This document shows positions 16,749 through 25,201 of a stretch of DNA of 64,000 nt, one piece after another. Below the pieces are notes generated by a model. That model did no database searches and was not told the origin of the DNA. It saw only the letters and a program-made list of their open reading frames with translations. Position numbers and translations under genes: made by a program. Source of the DNA: Psychrobacter piscatorii. GTDB lineage: Bacteria; Pseudomonadota; Gammaproteobacteria; Pseudomonadales; Moraxellaceae. How positions within the stretch are numbered: position 1 is the first letter of the stretch; the number at the start of each line of letters is the position of its first letter. The stretch covers positions 62,001-126,000 of the forward strand of contig NZ_CAJHAR010000004.1 in NCBI RefSeq assembly GCF_904846415.1, given 5' to 3'.

Positions 16749-18302
16749 TTATTTATACTTTTTAATTTCACCACTTTTCACACGAGCGATAAAGGAATTG
16801 ACTTCTTTTTTCACCACTGGCATCAAGAAGTATAGACCGATGATATTAAAAATAGACATCGCGAAGATGGCTGCATCTGAGAAGTCAATAACAAAGCTGA
16901 ACTGTATGATGGTACCGATAATGACGAAGATAAGAAAGATGAGTTTATATATTACTTCGCCAACTTTACCTTCACCGAAAAGATACGTCCAAGCTTTTAG
17001 ACCATAGTATGACCATGAAATCATGGTTGAAAAAGCGAACAATACCACAGCGACGGCTAGAAAGTACTGGAAGATTGGTGCCGTTTCCATAAAGGCCGCA
17101 CGGGTTAGGTCCACACCAGTGAGCGCTTGCGTTTGTAAGTTTGCTACGGTATTCACGCCAGATATCGTAATAACCAGCGCTGTCATAGTACAAATGATAA
17201 CGGTATCGATAAATGGTTCTAATAAAGCGACTAACCCTTCAGTAGCAGGCTCATTCGTTTTTACCGCTGAGTGAGCAATAGCGGCTGAACCAATACCTGC
17301 TTCGTTAGAGAAGGTCGCACGTTTCAAGCCTTGGATTAACGCCCCAATAAACCCACCAGCTACGCCAGCACCAGTGAAAGCACCCGTGAAGATCTCTCCA
17401 AATGCTGCGCCGATATGATTAAAGTTGGCAACCAGTACGATCACACTCATAGTGATATACAACAAAGCCATAAAAGGCACGACTTTTTCAGTAACGGTTG
17501 CGATGCGAGGCATACCGCCAAGAATGACTGAACCGACTAAAACAGCTAAGCCAATACCGAAGAATAAACTGTAATCAGCAGGAATACTAAAAGTAGAGCT
17601 CATGACCGCAAAGGCTTGGTTACCCTGGAACATGTTACCAGCGCCAAAAGCCGCCAATATACACATGAGTGCGAAACCAACGGCTAAGACCTTACCTAAT
17701 CCACCCATACCACGTTCAGCCATACCGCGGCTTAGGTAGTACATAGGTCCACCTGAGACCACACCAGAGGGTAGTATCGTACGGTACTTGACACCTAACG
17801 TACACTCTACAAACTTGGAAGCCATACCGAACAGACCAACGATGATCATCCAAAAGGTAGCACCAGGTCCACCAATAGCGAGTGCTGCACCCACACCTGC
17901 AATATTACCCAGACCAACCGTACCTGATAAAGCAGTGGCTAACGCCTGAAAGTGGCTAACCTCTCCTTCTTCTTTGACAGCGGGATTAGGATCGGTATAT
18001 TTGCCTCTAACAATATCCAGAGACAACCCTATTTGACGAAATTGAATAAGACCAAAGTAGGCCGTAAATATGAGTGCTGCAACTAATAACCAACCCGCAA
18101 TAAGCGGAAAGCTTGTCTCGCCGAGTGGCACTGAAAAGAAGATAAGATCGACGAACCATCCAAATGCACTGGACATAAAACTGTCGAGACCTGCACCAAA
18201 TGCTGCTAGAGCTGACTGCTCAGCCTCTAGACCTGATTCAGCTGCTTGCGAGAGAGTGGCGCTGAATAGTAGCGCCATAGCGATTAACGATTGCTTTTTC
18301 AT
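16749..18302 (-). CDS. Sodium:alanine/glycine symporter (AGCS family)
   Basis: An integral membrane transporter of the alanine/glycine:cation symporter family (DagA/AlsT type), 517 residues from the ATG at 18302. That start (MKKQSLIAM) has AAGGA five bases upstream; the frame extends 20 codons further without a better site. The N-terminus looks like a cleavable signal (SATLSQAAES). Family motifs are QFRQIGLSLDIVRGKY, the LSGTVGLGNIAGVG helix, KFVECTLGVKYR, GGPMYYLSRG, and RATFSNEAGIGSAAIAHS. About ten helices are present. Import of alanine or glycine with sodium is the expected role. It stands alone with its own terminator. Confidence 0.92.
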   Translation of the reverse strand: MKKQSLIAMALLFSATLSQAAESGLEAEQSALAAFGAGLDSFMSSAFGWFVDLIFFSVPLGETSFPLIAGWLLVAALIFTAYFGLIQFRQIGLSLDIVRGKYTDPNPAVKEEGEVSHFQALATALSGTVGLGNIAGVGAALAIGGPGATFWMIIVGLFGMASKFVECTLGVKYRTILPSGVVSGGPMYYLSRGMAERGMGGLGKVLAVGFALMCILAAFGAGNMFQGNQAFAVMSSTFSIPADYSLFFGIGLAVLVGSVILGGMPRIATVTEKVVPFMALLYITMSVIVLVANFNHIGAAFGEIFTGAFTGAGVAGGFIGALIQGLKRATFSNEAGIGSAAIAHSAVKTNEPATEGLVALLEPFIDTVIICTMTALVITISGVNTVANLQTQALTGVDLTRAAFMETAPIFQYFLAVAVVLFAFSTMISWSYYGLKAWTYLFGEGKVGEVIYKLIFLIFVIIGTIIQFSFVIDFSDAAIFAMSIFNIIGLYFLMPVVKKEVNSFIARVKSGEIKKYK

Positions 18303-18374
18303 AGACATCCTTGTCATAAAAATCACTTCTAGGTGAATTTTCAAAAATTTTATTAAAATCAATACTAAACAAGC

Positions 18375-18440
18375 AATTGTTTATTAACAATTCGTACTCT
18401 TCTTAGTAATAAATTGTTAACACTGACTATATAACAATAA
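18375..18440 (-). promoter_or_regulatory. Clustered AATTGTT/AACAATT dyads upstream of the symporter gene
   Basis: One 7-bp inverted repeat with a 4-nt spacer and at least three more half-sites lie within 70 bp, about 70-140 nt upstream of the symporter start. They are operator-like; the regulator is unknown. Confidence 0.35.
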
Positions 18441-18632
18441 CAATTAATAAACAAAACATTTATAAGCTTTCGTTAGTCAAAAGTCAAATTATCTTTTAAG
18501 GCTAACAGTCAAACCCAATCACTCTTATAACAGCTATCAATGTATATCGTCATTATCTTAGAGTGTAGAGAAAGCACTTGGAATATAGACAAAGGACATA
18601 GACACCTTCTAAGATGATTTAACAGTCATAAC

Positions 18633-18667
18633 GCAAAAAACCGCCTAGCCAGTGCTAAGCGGTTTTT
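18633..18667 (-). terminator. Terminator, copy 2 of the recurring design
   Basis: AACCGC-c-TAGC / GCTA-a-GCGGTT with poly-A and poly-T flanks, 85 nt past the stop of the 18752-19210 gene. Confidence 0.88.
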
Positions 18668-18751
18668 ATCACATGCGTATCTATTCAGACATGCACAGCC
18701 CTATATCAGCTATTAGATGCTGAACGCTTTTAAATCCATAAAATCTAATTA

Positions 18752-19210
18752 TTAGAGCGTAAACCCAATCACATTGAGCTTCTTCTCTTCTGCAAACTCA
18801 AATAACTTATGAACATGATTTAAATTCTCAAGAAACGTATTCAAACCTTCTTGGCTCTCTGCTTCGTGGTAGCCGATATCGTGTACCAATTTTTTTAAGT
18901 CTGTCGCGGCAAATGCTTCGGCAATCTTAGGCACGACTGCCGAATCATATAGTAGTCCATCATGCTGCTCATGTAGAGGCGTGCTGTTGTCTGCCAAAAA
19001 TAACAGATCGCACAAGGCGTAATGCCCTTCTCCCAACAGCTCAATCAGTTCTTCCGTATAGTGTTCAAAAGACGCTTCTCTGACATCCAAATACTGGTTG
19101 TCACGATTTTCTCTTAGCTCATCCAGCGTAATACCGCCATTGAGCATACTTGCTAAATTTTCCTCACGAAGGCTACAAAAGCAAAATGACATAGATGTAG
19201 AAATAGACAT
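18752..19210 (-). CDS. Conserved-looking hypothetical protein, possibly DUF1877-like
   Basis: A 152-residue soluble protein from the ATG at 19210, which has AAGGAG seven bases upstream; a longer frame to 19246 lacks this. The sequence is acidic and helical, with an N-terminal Cys-Phe cluster (SFCFCSLREENL) and Asn/Asp-rich middle. It has no signal or membrane helix. Length and layout loosely recall DUF1877 (YfbM-like) proteins, but I see no decisive motif and do not assign a function. It is flanked by terminators on both sides and so is monocistronic. Confidence 0.6.
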   Translation of the reverse strand: MSISTSMSFCFCSLREENLASMLNGGITLDELRENRDNQYLDVREASFEHYTEELIELLGEGHYALCDLLFLADNSTPLHEQHDGLLYDSAVVPKIAEAFAATDLKKLVHDIGYHEAESQEGLNTFLENLNHVHKLFEFAEEKKLNVIGFTL

Positions 19211-19240
19211 CGTATTCTCCTTATCTGTTATTAAAATAAA

Positions 19241-19270
19241 AACCACCTAGCAGCAGCTAAATGGTTCTTT
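19241..19270 (-). terminator. Degenerate terminator after the amidotransferase gene
   Basis: AACCA-c-CTAGC / GCTA-aa-TGGTT with an A-run on its left, a decayed relative of the recurring design. It lies about 180 nt past the stop of the 19441 gene. Confidence 0.55.
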
Positions 19271-19440
19271 CTTCAGTTCAATGAGATTGTATAAAAGATA
19301 GGCCGCAGGTTAAGTAATCAATAGCGAGTATTATGTAAGTAAAACCCACAATCTTGACTGGTTTGCTCCTCTGTCATTTTAGTGCTTTTACTTATACTAA
19401 ATTTTCACCTATTACAGATTCTTAACCGCATTACACTGAA

Positions 19441-20181
19441 TTATCTGGCCAATTTATCTAGCATGGTAGACAGCCATGCATTGTTATCTGCCATATACGT
19501 GTTCCCTCGCGCTAGGATCTCATCAGCCGCTTGCACAGAGTCAGGATGATCAATCATCGCCTCTTGTATATACGTCTGTCCATGCGACACCATATCTACC
19601 ATACTCTTATTGGTCACTTCAAAATGACATTGCCAGCCAAGCACCCAAGTATCTAGCTCCGCATGTTTTGGTGTTTGATAAATAAACCCTTGATTGGCCC
19701 AAGTATGTGAGGTGGCAATGGGCGTCGCGCCTTTGGGGCACTCAAAACCATCACCATGCCAATGAAATACAGTGAATTCATTCCTTGGCAAATCTGCTAG
19801 CAGCGGATGCGCAAGCCCCTGTTCAGTCAGTTGAATGGGCAGCCAGCCAACCTCTTTTATGCCCGATGGCGAAACTTTTGCCCCTAAGCTATCTGCAATC
19901 AGTTGTGCACCCAAACAAACACCAATCACGGTTTTTCCGTCATTAATACTTTGCTGAATGAAAGATTTTTCATCAGCTAGCCACTGAAAGTCACTTTCAT
20001 CGTGAATGCTCATTGGCCCGCCCATCACGACTAACCAATCAAAACTGTCTTGCGCGGGCAATGGATCATTCTCATAAAAGCGTGTAACCGTAATACGATG
20101 GCCCCGATTATCTGCCCACTGCTTAATGTAACTGAGTTCTTCAAAATCAACATGGTACAGTGCATGGATTCGTATCGTCAT
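19441..20181 (-). CDS. Class I glutamine amidotransferase-like protein (GMP synthase-type domain)
   Basis: A stand-alone class I amidotransferase of 246 residues. The nucleophile is Cys89 in VIGVCLGAQL, with the conserved VMGGPMSIHD strand before it and WHGD and WQCHFEVT near residues 155 and 195; the latter supplies the catalytic His and Glu. Such free-standing proteins are annotated as GMP synthase-like or gamma-glutamyl-polyamine-type hydrolases; no synthetase domain is fused. The ATG at 20181 has AAGGAG six bases upstream; the TTG one codon earlier is less likely. It is cytoplasmic with unknown substrate. Confidence 0.85.
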   Translation of the reverse strand: MTIRIHALYHVDFEELSYIKQWADNRGHRITVTRFYENDPLPAQDSFDWLVVMGGPMSIHDESDFQWLADEKSFIQQSINDGKTVIGVCLGAQLIADSLGAKVSPSGIKEVGWLPIQLTEQGLAHPLLADLPRNEFTVFHWHGDGFECPKGATPIATSHTWANQGFIYQTPKHAELDTWVLGWQCHFEVTNKSMVDMVSHGQTYIQEAMIDHPDSVQAADEILARGNTYMADNNAWLSTMLDKLAR

Positions 20182-20208
20182 CAAATACTCCTTTTATCAA
20201 AAAAACAA

Positions 20209-20239
20209 AAACCGCCTAGCAAACGCTAAGCGGTTTTTT
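20209..20239 (-). terminator. glyA terminator, copy 3 of the recurring design
   Basis: AACCGC-c-TAGC / GCTA-a-GCGGTT, T-tracts on both strands, 34 nt past the glyA stop. It also lies directly upstream of the amidotransferase ribosome site. Confidence 0.88.
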
Positions 20240-20272
20240 GTTATACAACTCTCAAAAAGAGTCAGTTAATAC

Positions 20273-21529
20273 TTACTGGTTTTTTTCGTACACTGGTAGC
20301 TCTTTGCAGATTGCTTCTACTTTACCGCGTACTTCAGCTGCAACCGCTTCATCACCGCGGCTGTCTAGCACGTCACAGATCCAGCCTGCCAAGTCGGCCG
20401 CTTGCGCTTCGTTGAAGCCGCGAGTAGTAATGGCTGGTGTACCGATACGAATACCAGAGGTGACAAATGGTGATTTTGGATCGTTTGGCACGGCGTTCTT
20501 GTTTACAGTGATATGTGCATCACCAAGCCATTTGTCCGCTTCTTTACCTGTCATTTCTTGCTTCACTAGGCTGATCAGCATGAGATGGTTTTCAGTACCA
20601 CCAGAGATGATCTCATAGCCGCGCTCTTGGATGACTTTTGCCATGGCTTGTGCGTTTTTCACGACTTGCTGCTGATAGGTTTTAAAGTTGTCTTCTAGCG
20701 CTTCTTTAAAGCAAACCGCTTTTGCCGCGATGACGTGCATCAACGGGCCACCTTGGTTGCCTGGGAATACGGCAGAGTTTAGCTTTTTAGCAAGTTTTTC
20801 ATCACGCGACAAGATCATACCTGAACGCGGGCCACGTAGGGTTTTATGCGTGGTGGTGGTGGCCACATCCGCAAAAGGTATTGGGCTTGGATAGACGCCG
20901 CCCGCAACGAGACCAGCAACGTGTGCCATATCAACCAATAGATACGCGCCTACTTCGTCAGCGATGTCACGGAAACGCTGCCAATCGACCACTTGTGAAT
21001 ACGCTGAGAAACCTGCGATGATCATTTTTGGCTTGTGCTCACGCGCTAACGCTTCTACTTGATCATAGTCGATAAGACCGGTGCCATCGACCAATCCATA
21101 CTGTACAGCATTGTAGTTCAGACCTGAAAAGTTGATGTGTGCGCCATGCGTCAAGTGACCACCTGCGTCTAGGCTCATGCCCAGTACCGTGTCATTGGCC
21201 TCTAGCAATGCCAAAAATACAGCAGAGTTTGCTTGGCTGCCTGAATGTGGCTGGACGTTAACGTACTCAGCACCGAACAGCTCTTTTGCACGATCAATGG
21301 CCAATTGTTCAATGACATCGACATGCTCACAGCCACCATAATAACGCTTACCAGGATAGCCTTCAGCGTATTTGTTGGTCAAATCAGTGCCTTGCGCTTC
21401 CATCACTGCTTGTGAGCAGTAGTTTTCAGAGGCAATCAACTCGATATGATTTTCTTGACGAACGCTTTCTGCGGCCATCGCTTCAGCAAGTACGGGATCA
21501 AACTCTTTGATAGAAATATCTTTAAACAT
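20273..21529 (-). CDS. glyA: Serine hydroxymethyltransferase
   Basis: The 418-residue PLP enzyme interconverts serine and glycine while charging tetrahydrofolate with a one-carbon unit. The PLP-binding lysine is Lys229 in [12 protein letters not shown], the same number as in the E. coli enzyme. Other landmarks are [37 protein letters not shown], and [23 protein letters not shown] precedes the ATG. The 340-nt upstream region starts after a terminator and holds two dyads that could be operators. It acts in the cytoplasm and is probably monocistronic. Confidence 0.98.
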   Translation of the reverse strand: MFKDISIKEFDPVLAEAMAAESVRQENHIELIASENYCSQAVMEAQGTDLTNKYAEGYPGKRYYGGCEHVDVIEQLAIDRAKELFGAEYVNVQPHSGSQANSAVFLALLEANDTVLGMSLDAGGHLTHGAHINFSGLNYNAVQYGLVDGTGLIDYDQVEALAREHKPKMIIAGFSAYSQVVDWQRFRDIADEVGAYLLVDMAHVAGLVAGGVYPSPIPFADVATTTTHKTLRGPRSGMILSRDEKLAKKLNSAVFPGNQGGPLMHVIAAKAVCFKEALEDNFKTYQQQVVKNAQAMAKVIQERGYEIISGGTENHLMLISLVKQEMTGKEADKWLGDAHITVNKNAVPNDPKSPFVTSGIRIGTPAITTRGFNEAQAADLAGWICDVLDSRGDEAVAAEVRGKVEAICKELPVYEKNQ

Positions 21530-21733
21530 AGTAATGTCCTAAGTAGTGACTGTCATTGAAAAATTTCATTGGAAAGAAGCTGATAGCCTGCTCACAACCA
21601 AACGACCACTGCGTCAACGTCGCTTGAAGTATGGTGGATACCTCTGCACGCTGTTTTTCTGCAAGCTGTTTTATGGTATGACCATCATTGTGAATTGAGT
21701 CTATTAGCAAAAGTTGAAATAAGAATAAACACA

Positions 21734-21770
21734 GGCAATTGGCTTGCCATTAACTTGACCGATCCGTCAA
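21734..21770 (-). promoter_or_regulatory. Two adjacent dyads upstream of glyA, operator-like
   Basis: GGCAA ttggc TTGCC (21734-21748) and TTGAC-c-GATC-c-GTCAA (21755-21770) lie side by side, about 200-240 nt before the glyA start. They could bind a regulator such as a LysR-type protein; the regulator is unknown. Confidence 0.35.
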
Positions 21771-21844
21771 TAAAATCGATATACATTTGCATCGATATCA
21801 TCGCGAAAGCGTAAGTGTAACATGAAAATTTGTGCGATGAGCGC

Positions 21845-21868
21845 AAAAAAGCCCACCTTAAGATGAGC
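21845..21868 (-). terminator. Terminator of the SH3-domain gene
   Basis: On the minus strand GCTCATC TTAA GGTGGGC (7 pairs, two G-T) is followed by TTTTTT. It is about 180 nt after the stop of the 22047 gene. Confidence 0.75.
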
Positions 21869-22046
21869 AAATTAAATGGCGATATAACACAGATAAATAA
21901 CGTATGATTTTATATAGAATTAAATCACAGACAGTTATTTATAATTTGAAAAACAGCCATTTTGGGAGGTCTGTTTTTTGCACGATACACTAATTTATAT
22001 ATAAGGCTTTATTAAAACATGATGCTAATAACACAAGGATAATGAA

Positions 22047-22514
22047 CTATTGAATACTGACCAATGGTTTTGATACCCAACCTTCTCCTTTGTCACTCTC
22101 CACATGGTAGTAGCCATTTTGCTCAGTACCCATATATATCATGATGTCCTGCTGGGATAAGATAGCGATAGGGCTAGAAGATTTATTGGCCTGCGAGTAA
22201 AGCTTAGTGCTTTGTAATTTGCCAGACAATATAGAGCCAGAAATTGGCTTTTCTTTGTTGGTTTGATTGCTCTGGTTATTTTGATTGACTAAGTCTGTAA
22301 AACCCATATCTTCACTTAAGTCAGACACAGACTGTTTACTACCCCTAATACTATCGGCCGTTCTACCGATTGAGCTAATGGTACTTTGTGCCTCATAAAT
22401 ACTATCCAAAAAACCAGCGTTTGCATTGATAGAAAAACCAAACATAGCGGTACTAACCGTTAGTAAAACTGCAGATTTTGCAAATATGGATAGCAATGGG
22501 TTTTTGACGCTCAT
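22047..22514 (-). CDS. Exported protein with a C-terminal bacterial SH3 domain
   Basis: A 155-residue protein with a Sec signal peptide (hydrophobic core LLTVSTAMFGFSI, likely cut after ANA, residue 33). A Ser/Gln/Asn-rich linker follows, then from about residue 90 a bacterial SH3-like domain: SGKLQSTKLYSQANKSSSPIAIL, YMGTEQNGYYHV and GEGWVSKPLV. Such domains usually bind peptidoglycan or cell-wall peptides, so a periplasmic, wall-associated role is likely. It is unlinked to a known enzyme. AGGA lies seven bases before the ATG. Confidence 0.75.
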   Translation of the reverse strand: MSVKNPLLSIFAKSAVLLTVSTAMFGFSINANAGFLDSIYEAQSTISSIGRTADSIRGSKQSVSDLSEDMGFTDLVNQNNQSNQTNKEKPISGSILSGKLQSTKLYSQANKSSSPIAILSQQDIMIYMGTEQNGYYHVESDKGEGWVSKPLVSIQ

Positions 22515-22629
22515 AGGAAGTTCCTGATGTTAAGAAAAGTATAGTAATGTTACCAAATTGTATTTATACCATATTCTAAAATTACCAGACAACTGTTAAT
22601 TTATGAATAAATAACTGTATTTTTATATA

Positions 22630-23169
22630 CTAAGCTTTATTTATAGCATCCGCAGTTATATCGCTCTTATTAGCACCACTGGACAAAAACGCCGGCAAAA
22701 AGGTTTCGCTGATAATAATCTTGCGACCATACCAGTCATAGCGCGTTTGCCGTTGCCAGCCCTCGCTCGTCTGTCGCACAAATCGCTGGTTTGGCAGTGT
22801 GCGGCGACGTTTAAATAACGCATAACCGATGGGCGTACCTTTTAGCTGCTGCAAGCGTCGCGCATTGCCTTTTAGGCTTGGTAGCGGAAAGATACTTTGC
22901 GCACCGACCCATGGCTGCTCGTCATTGCCGTATAACAGTACTTCACGTATCCACGCCAGCAGTGGACGATTTAGCGCTGAGCCTTGTAGACCCAATTGTC
23001 GCTTTTGTTGCAGCGTCAACAGCCGATAGCCCTCAAAGCTACGCTCCACTCGTAACGGCTGCCCTGCCTTCTCTTCTAGCATGGCTGTGAGCGAACCTTC
23101 GGCATTGAGCCACGATACGAGTTTAGCAGGAGGTAGAGATGTGGTAGGAGTAAGAGAGTTACTGGACAT
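22630..23169 (-). CDS. ubiC: Chorismate pyruvate-lyase
   Basis: The 179-residue protein matches UbiC, which splits chorismate into 4-hydroxybenzoate and pyruvate, the entry to ubiquinone synthesis. Signatures are WIREVLLYGNDEQPWVGAQSI (product-binding arginine), LKGTPIGYALF with the conserved glycine, and IIISETFLPAF carrying the active-site glutamate. Length is close to the usual 165 with a short N-terminal extension. ubiA is not adjacent here. The gene follows the FemAB-like gene by 76 bp on the same strand and may share its transcript. It is cytoplasmic. Confidence 0.88.
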   Translation of the reverse strand: MSSNSLTPTTSLPPAKLVSWLNAEGSLTAMLEEKAGQPLRVERSFEGYRLLTLQQKRQLGLQGSALNRPLLAWIREVLLYGNDEQPWVGAQSIFPLPSLKGNARRLQQLKGTPIGYALFKRRRTLPNQRFVRQTSEGWQRQTRYDWYGRKIIISETFLPAFLSSGANKSDITADAINKA

Positions 23170-23245
23170 AGTTAACGGCTAATCGTGAAATGTGTAAAGT
23201 AAATGCCTGCAGGCTATTATTAATAGTGGACATTAATGATGTATA

Positions 23246-24592
23246 TCAATGAAGCGTATCAAAGGCTGGCATATTGTCTGCGTTAAATGGTAGTGCCTCA
23301 TGGGCTTGCTTGCGATATTGTGCCATATGCATCCGATCTCTAGCACAAAAATCGCCAATCGCAGGGACAAAACGCGGATCATAAATGCGGTGAAGCGAGT
23401 GCGTGGTCGTTGGGATAAAACCACGAACCAACTTATGCTCCCCTTGCGTACCTGGATCAAAGGACGCTAGCCCTTGCTCAATGGCAAACTCAATGCCTTG
23501 ATAATAGCACAGCTCAAAGTGCAAGCTATCGTATTCACCGAGCGCACCCCAGTATCGACCGTACAAAGTCGCATTATTATCAACATCATTATTAACATCA
23601 CCATCAATACTGTCGTTGTCGCTATTACTGACAGGTGTGTCATATAAGAACAGGCTACTCGCGATAATCTCTCCATCGGCATCGAGTGCTTGTGCGAGCA
23701 TAATGTGCTCAGACATACTCGCTGCCAATGCCATAAAAAAGTCTATCGTCAGATAAGGCTGCTGTCCGCGCACCGCATAGGTCATCACGTAACAGTGATA
23801 AAAAGCCTTCCAGTCTGCATCGCTGATAGCATCGCCGATTTTTCGCTGGCAGATGATACCTTGCTCAGCCACTTTACGACGCTCCGCACGAATAGTTTTG
23901 CGCTTTTTAGCTTTTAACGTCATCAAAAACGCATCAAAATTCGCAAATGGTTGGCTGCTATTGAGCAGGTCTTTGTTTTGCCATAAGAACTGACAGCCTT
24001 GACGCTCAAATATCGGCATCTCAATCGGCGCGGACTCTACGCCGCTCTGTTGCGCTGCTATCGCCCGCTCTATATCAATTTCGGTCGGCATAGATGTGGT
24101 AGCAATAGAGGCTAGATTAGGAGTGACAAATAGTCCATGCCAACTTGAGGCGCCGACTTGCTGAGCGATATCATCGATACCCGCAATGGCTGTTTTGAAA
24201 ATATCCTCATTTAAGCGCTCGCCTTTTGCCAACCAAAGGCGCTGACCTGTAATCGGTGTATATGGCACGCTGGTGACCAATCTTGGATAGTAGTCGAGTC
24301 CGTAGCGCGCGTACGCTTCTGCCCATGAATGATCAAATACAAACTCACCGCGATGATGGCCTTTTATAAATACTGGCATCACCGCGACTGGTTGCAGTGC
24401 GGCATCCTCAGCATCTGCGTTGAAACGATGCACCAAAATAAATATTGGTAGCCACCCTGCCTGCTCTCCAATCGCGCCCGTATCGGCAAGCGCCTGCCAA
24501 AAAGCAAATGACATAAAAGGTGTGTCTGGCGTTTGCCAATTGGTCTGGCTCTGCCAACTGGTATCATTAATCAGCGCATACTCTAAACTCAT
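23246..24592 (-). CDS. FemAB-like/GNAT acyltransferase (DUF482, COG3146 type)
   Basis: The protein of 448 residues (ATG at 24592) belongs to the DUF482 group of GNAT/FemAB-like proteins, annotated as putative peptidoglycan-linked acyltransferases. Signatures are PFMSFAFWQALADTGAIGEQAGWLP near the N-terminus, YYPRLVTSVPYTPITGQRLW, FLMTLKAKKRKTIRAERRKV with the basic helix, and GRYWGALGEYDSLHFELCYYQGIEFAI followed by GTQGEHKLVRGFIP. An Asn/Asp-rich insert (about residues 325-340) is local low complexity. A GTG four codons upstream could also serve. The substrate is unknown. ubiC lies downstream on the same strand. Confidence 0.85.
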   Translation of the reverse strand: MSLEYALINDTSWQSQTNWQTPDTPFMSFAFWQALADTGAIGEQAGWLPIFILVHRFNADAEDAALQPVAVMPVFIKGHHRGEFVFDHSWAEAYARYGLDYYPRLVTSVPYTPITGQRLWLAKGERLNEDIFKTAIAGIDDIAQQVGASSWHGLFVTPNLASIATTSMPTEIDIERAIAAQQSGVESAPIEMPIFERQGCQFLWQNKDLLNSSQPFANFDAFLMTLKAKKRKTIRAERRKVAEQGIICQRKIGDAISDADWKAFYHCYVMTYAVRGQQPYLTIDFFMALAASMSEHIMLAQALDADGEIIASSLFLYDTPVSNSDNDSIDGDVNNDVDNNATLYGRYWGALGEYDSLHFELCYYQGIEFAIEQGLASFDPGTQGEHKLVRGFIPTTTHSLHRIYDPRFVPAIGDFCARDRMHMAQYRKQAHEALPFNADNMPAFDTLH

Positions 24593-25201
24593 ATTTACCG
24601 TCACTATATTGTGTATAGATAATCTATCTATTGATGACCTAGCCTAGCAAATTTTTGCTATTTTGCTGTCACAATTTGCAAAGTTTTTTGAATCACAATA
24701 AAAAACCACCAATAGTGACATTGGTGGTTTTTAGGATTATGCTTGTTTGGATATCTAGAGCATGACAGAAACCGATGAAACATAGTCGTTATATCGAAAA
24801 GATGATATCGCAACAGATGACTGTTAGAATAAGGTCACTACCAGCTTAGTATAATTTGAAACCCTAAGATATGAGCGAAAACAGTATACTTAGTTCATGG
24901 TACGTGATTGACATCCTCTCGAATTTATAGTGGATTTATTATAATATACCGTCAGCGACTTGCTTTCTGGCAGTTTTACTGGGCAGTCAACGTACCATCT
25001 GAGAATGCCCTTGTAGTGAACATCAGTAAAAGAAAATGTTTTATCAAACTTGAATATCTCTAACTTAAATATTGCTAAGCAGCTACATACGACGTACTTG
25101 TTCGAACGATATCATTGAGCATTGCATAGTATCATTGACTCATATTCAACACTATATTTGAGCTTTATTATTAACGACAACTAAAGGAAGAACTAAATAA
25201 A
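24593..25201. other. 609-bp divergent spacer with an orphan terminator before idh
   Basis: The flanking genes diverge, so neither needs a terminator here, yet a perfect one lies at 24701-24732. The remaining 470 nt up to idh contain no ORF. They could hold a small RNA and/or a long regulated idh leader. Confidence 0.5.
24701..24732. terminator. Perfect hairpin terminator in a divergent spacer
   Basis: A 13-bp stem AAAAACCACCAAT / ATTGGTGGTTTTT with a 6-nt loop, usable on either strand. It is not downstream of any annotated gene. Confidence 0.85.

Larger units (their letters stand above)
18303..18751. other. AT-rich spacer upstream of the AGCS symporter
   Basis: It holds a 7-7 dyad AATTGTT tatt AACAATT (18375-18392) and further AACAAT/ATTGTT copies near 18411-18440, which may be regulator sites for the symporter, plus the terminator at 18633-18667. 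No gene is seen. Confidence 0.5.
21530..22046. other. 517-bp spacer upstream of glyA
   Basis: It contains the terminator of the SH3-domain gene (21845-21868), two adjacent dyads (21734-21770) and the glyA leader. Short ORFs here have no coding character. I looked for a glycine-riboswitch pattern and did not find one. Confidence 0.5.

Noticed and set aside
21530..21850. Possible glycine riboswitch in the glyA leader
   Set aside because: I did not see the conserved glycine-aptamer core pattern; only dyads and a terminator of another gene are present.
24905..24930. GTGATTGACATCCTCTCG, which recalls the end of some IS200/IS605 elements
   Set aside because: Only a short resemblance from memory, no TnpB or TnpA remnant nearby and no matching second end.
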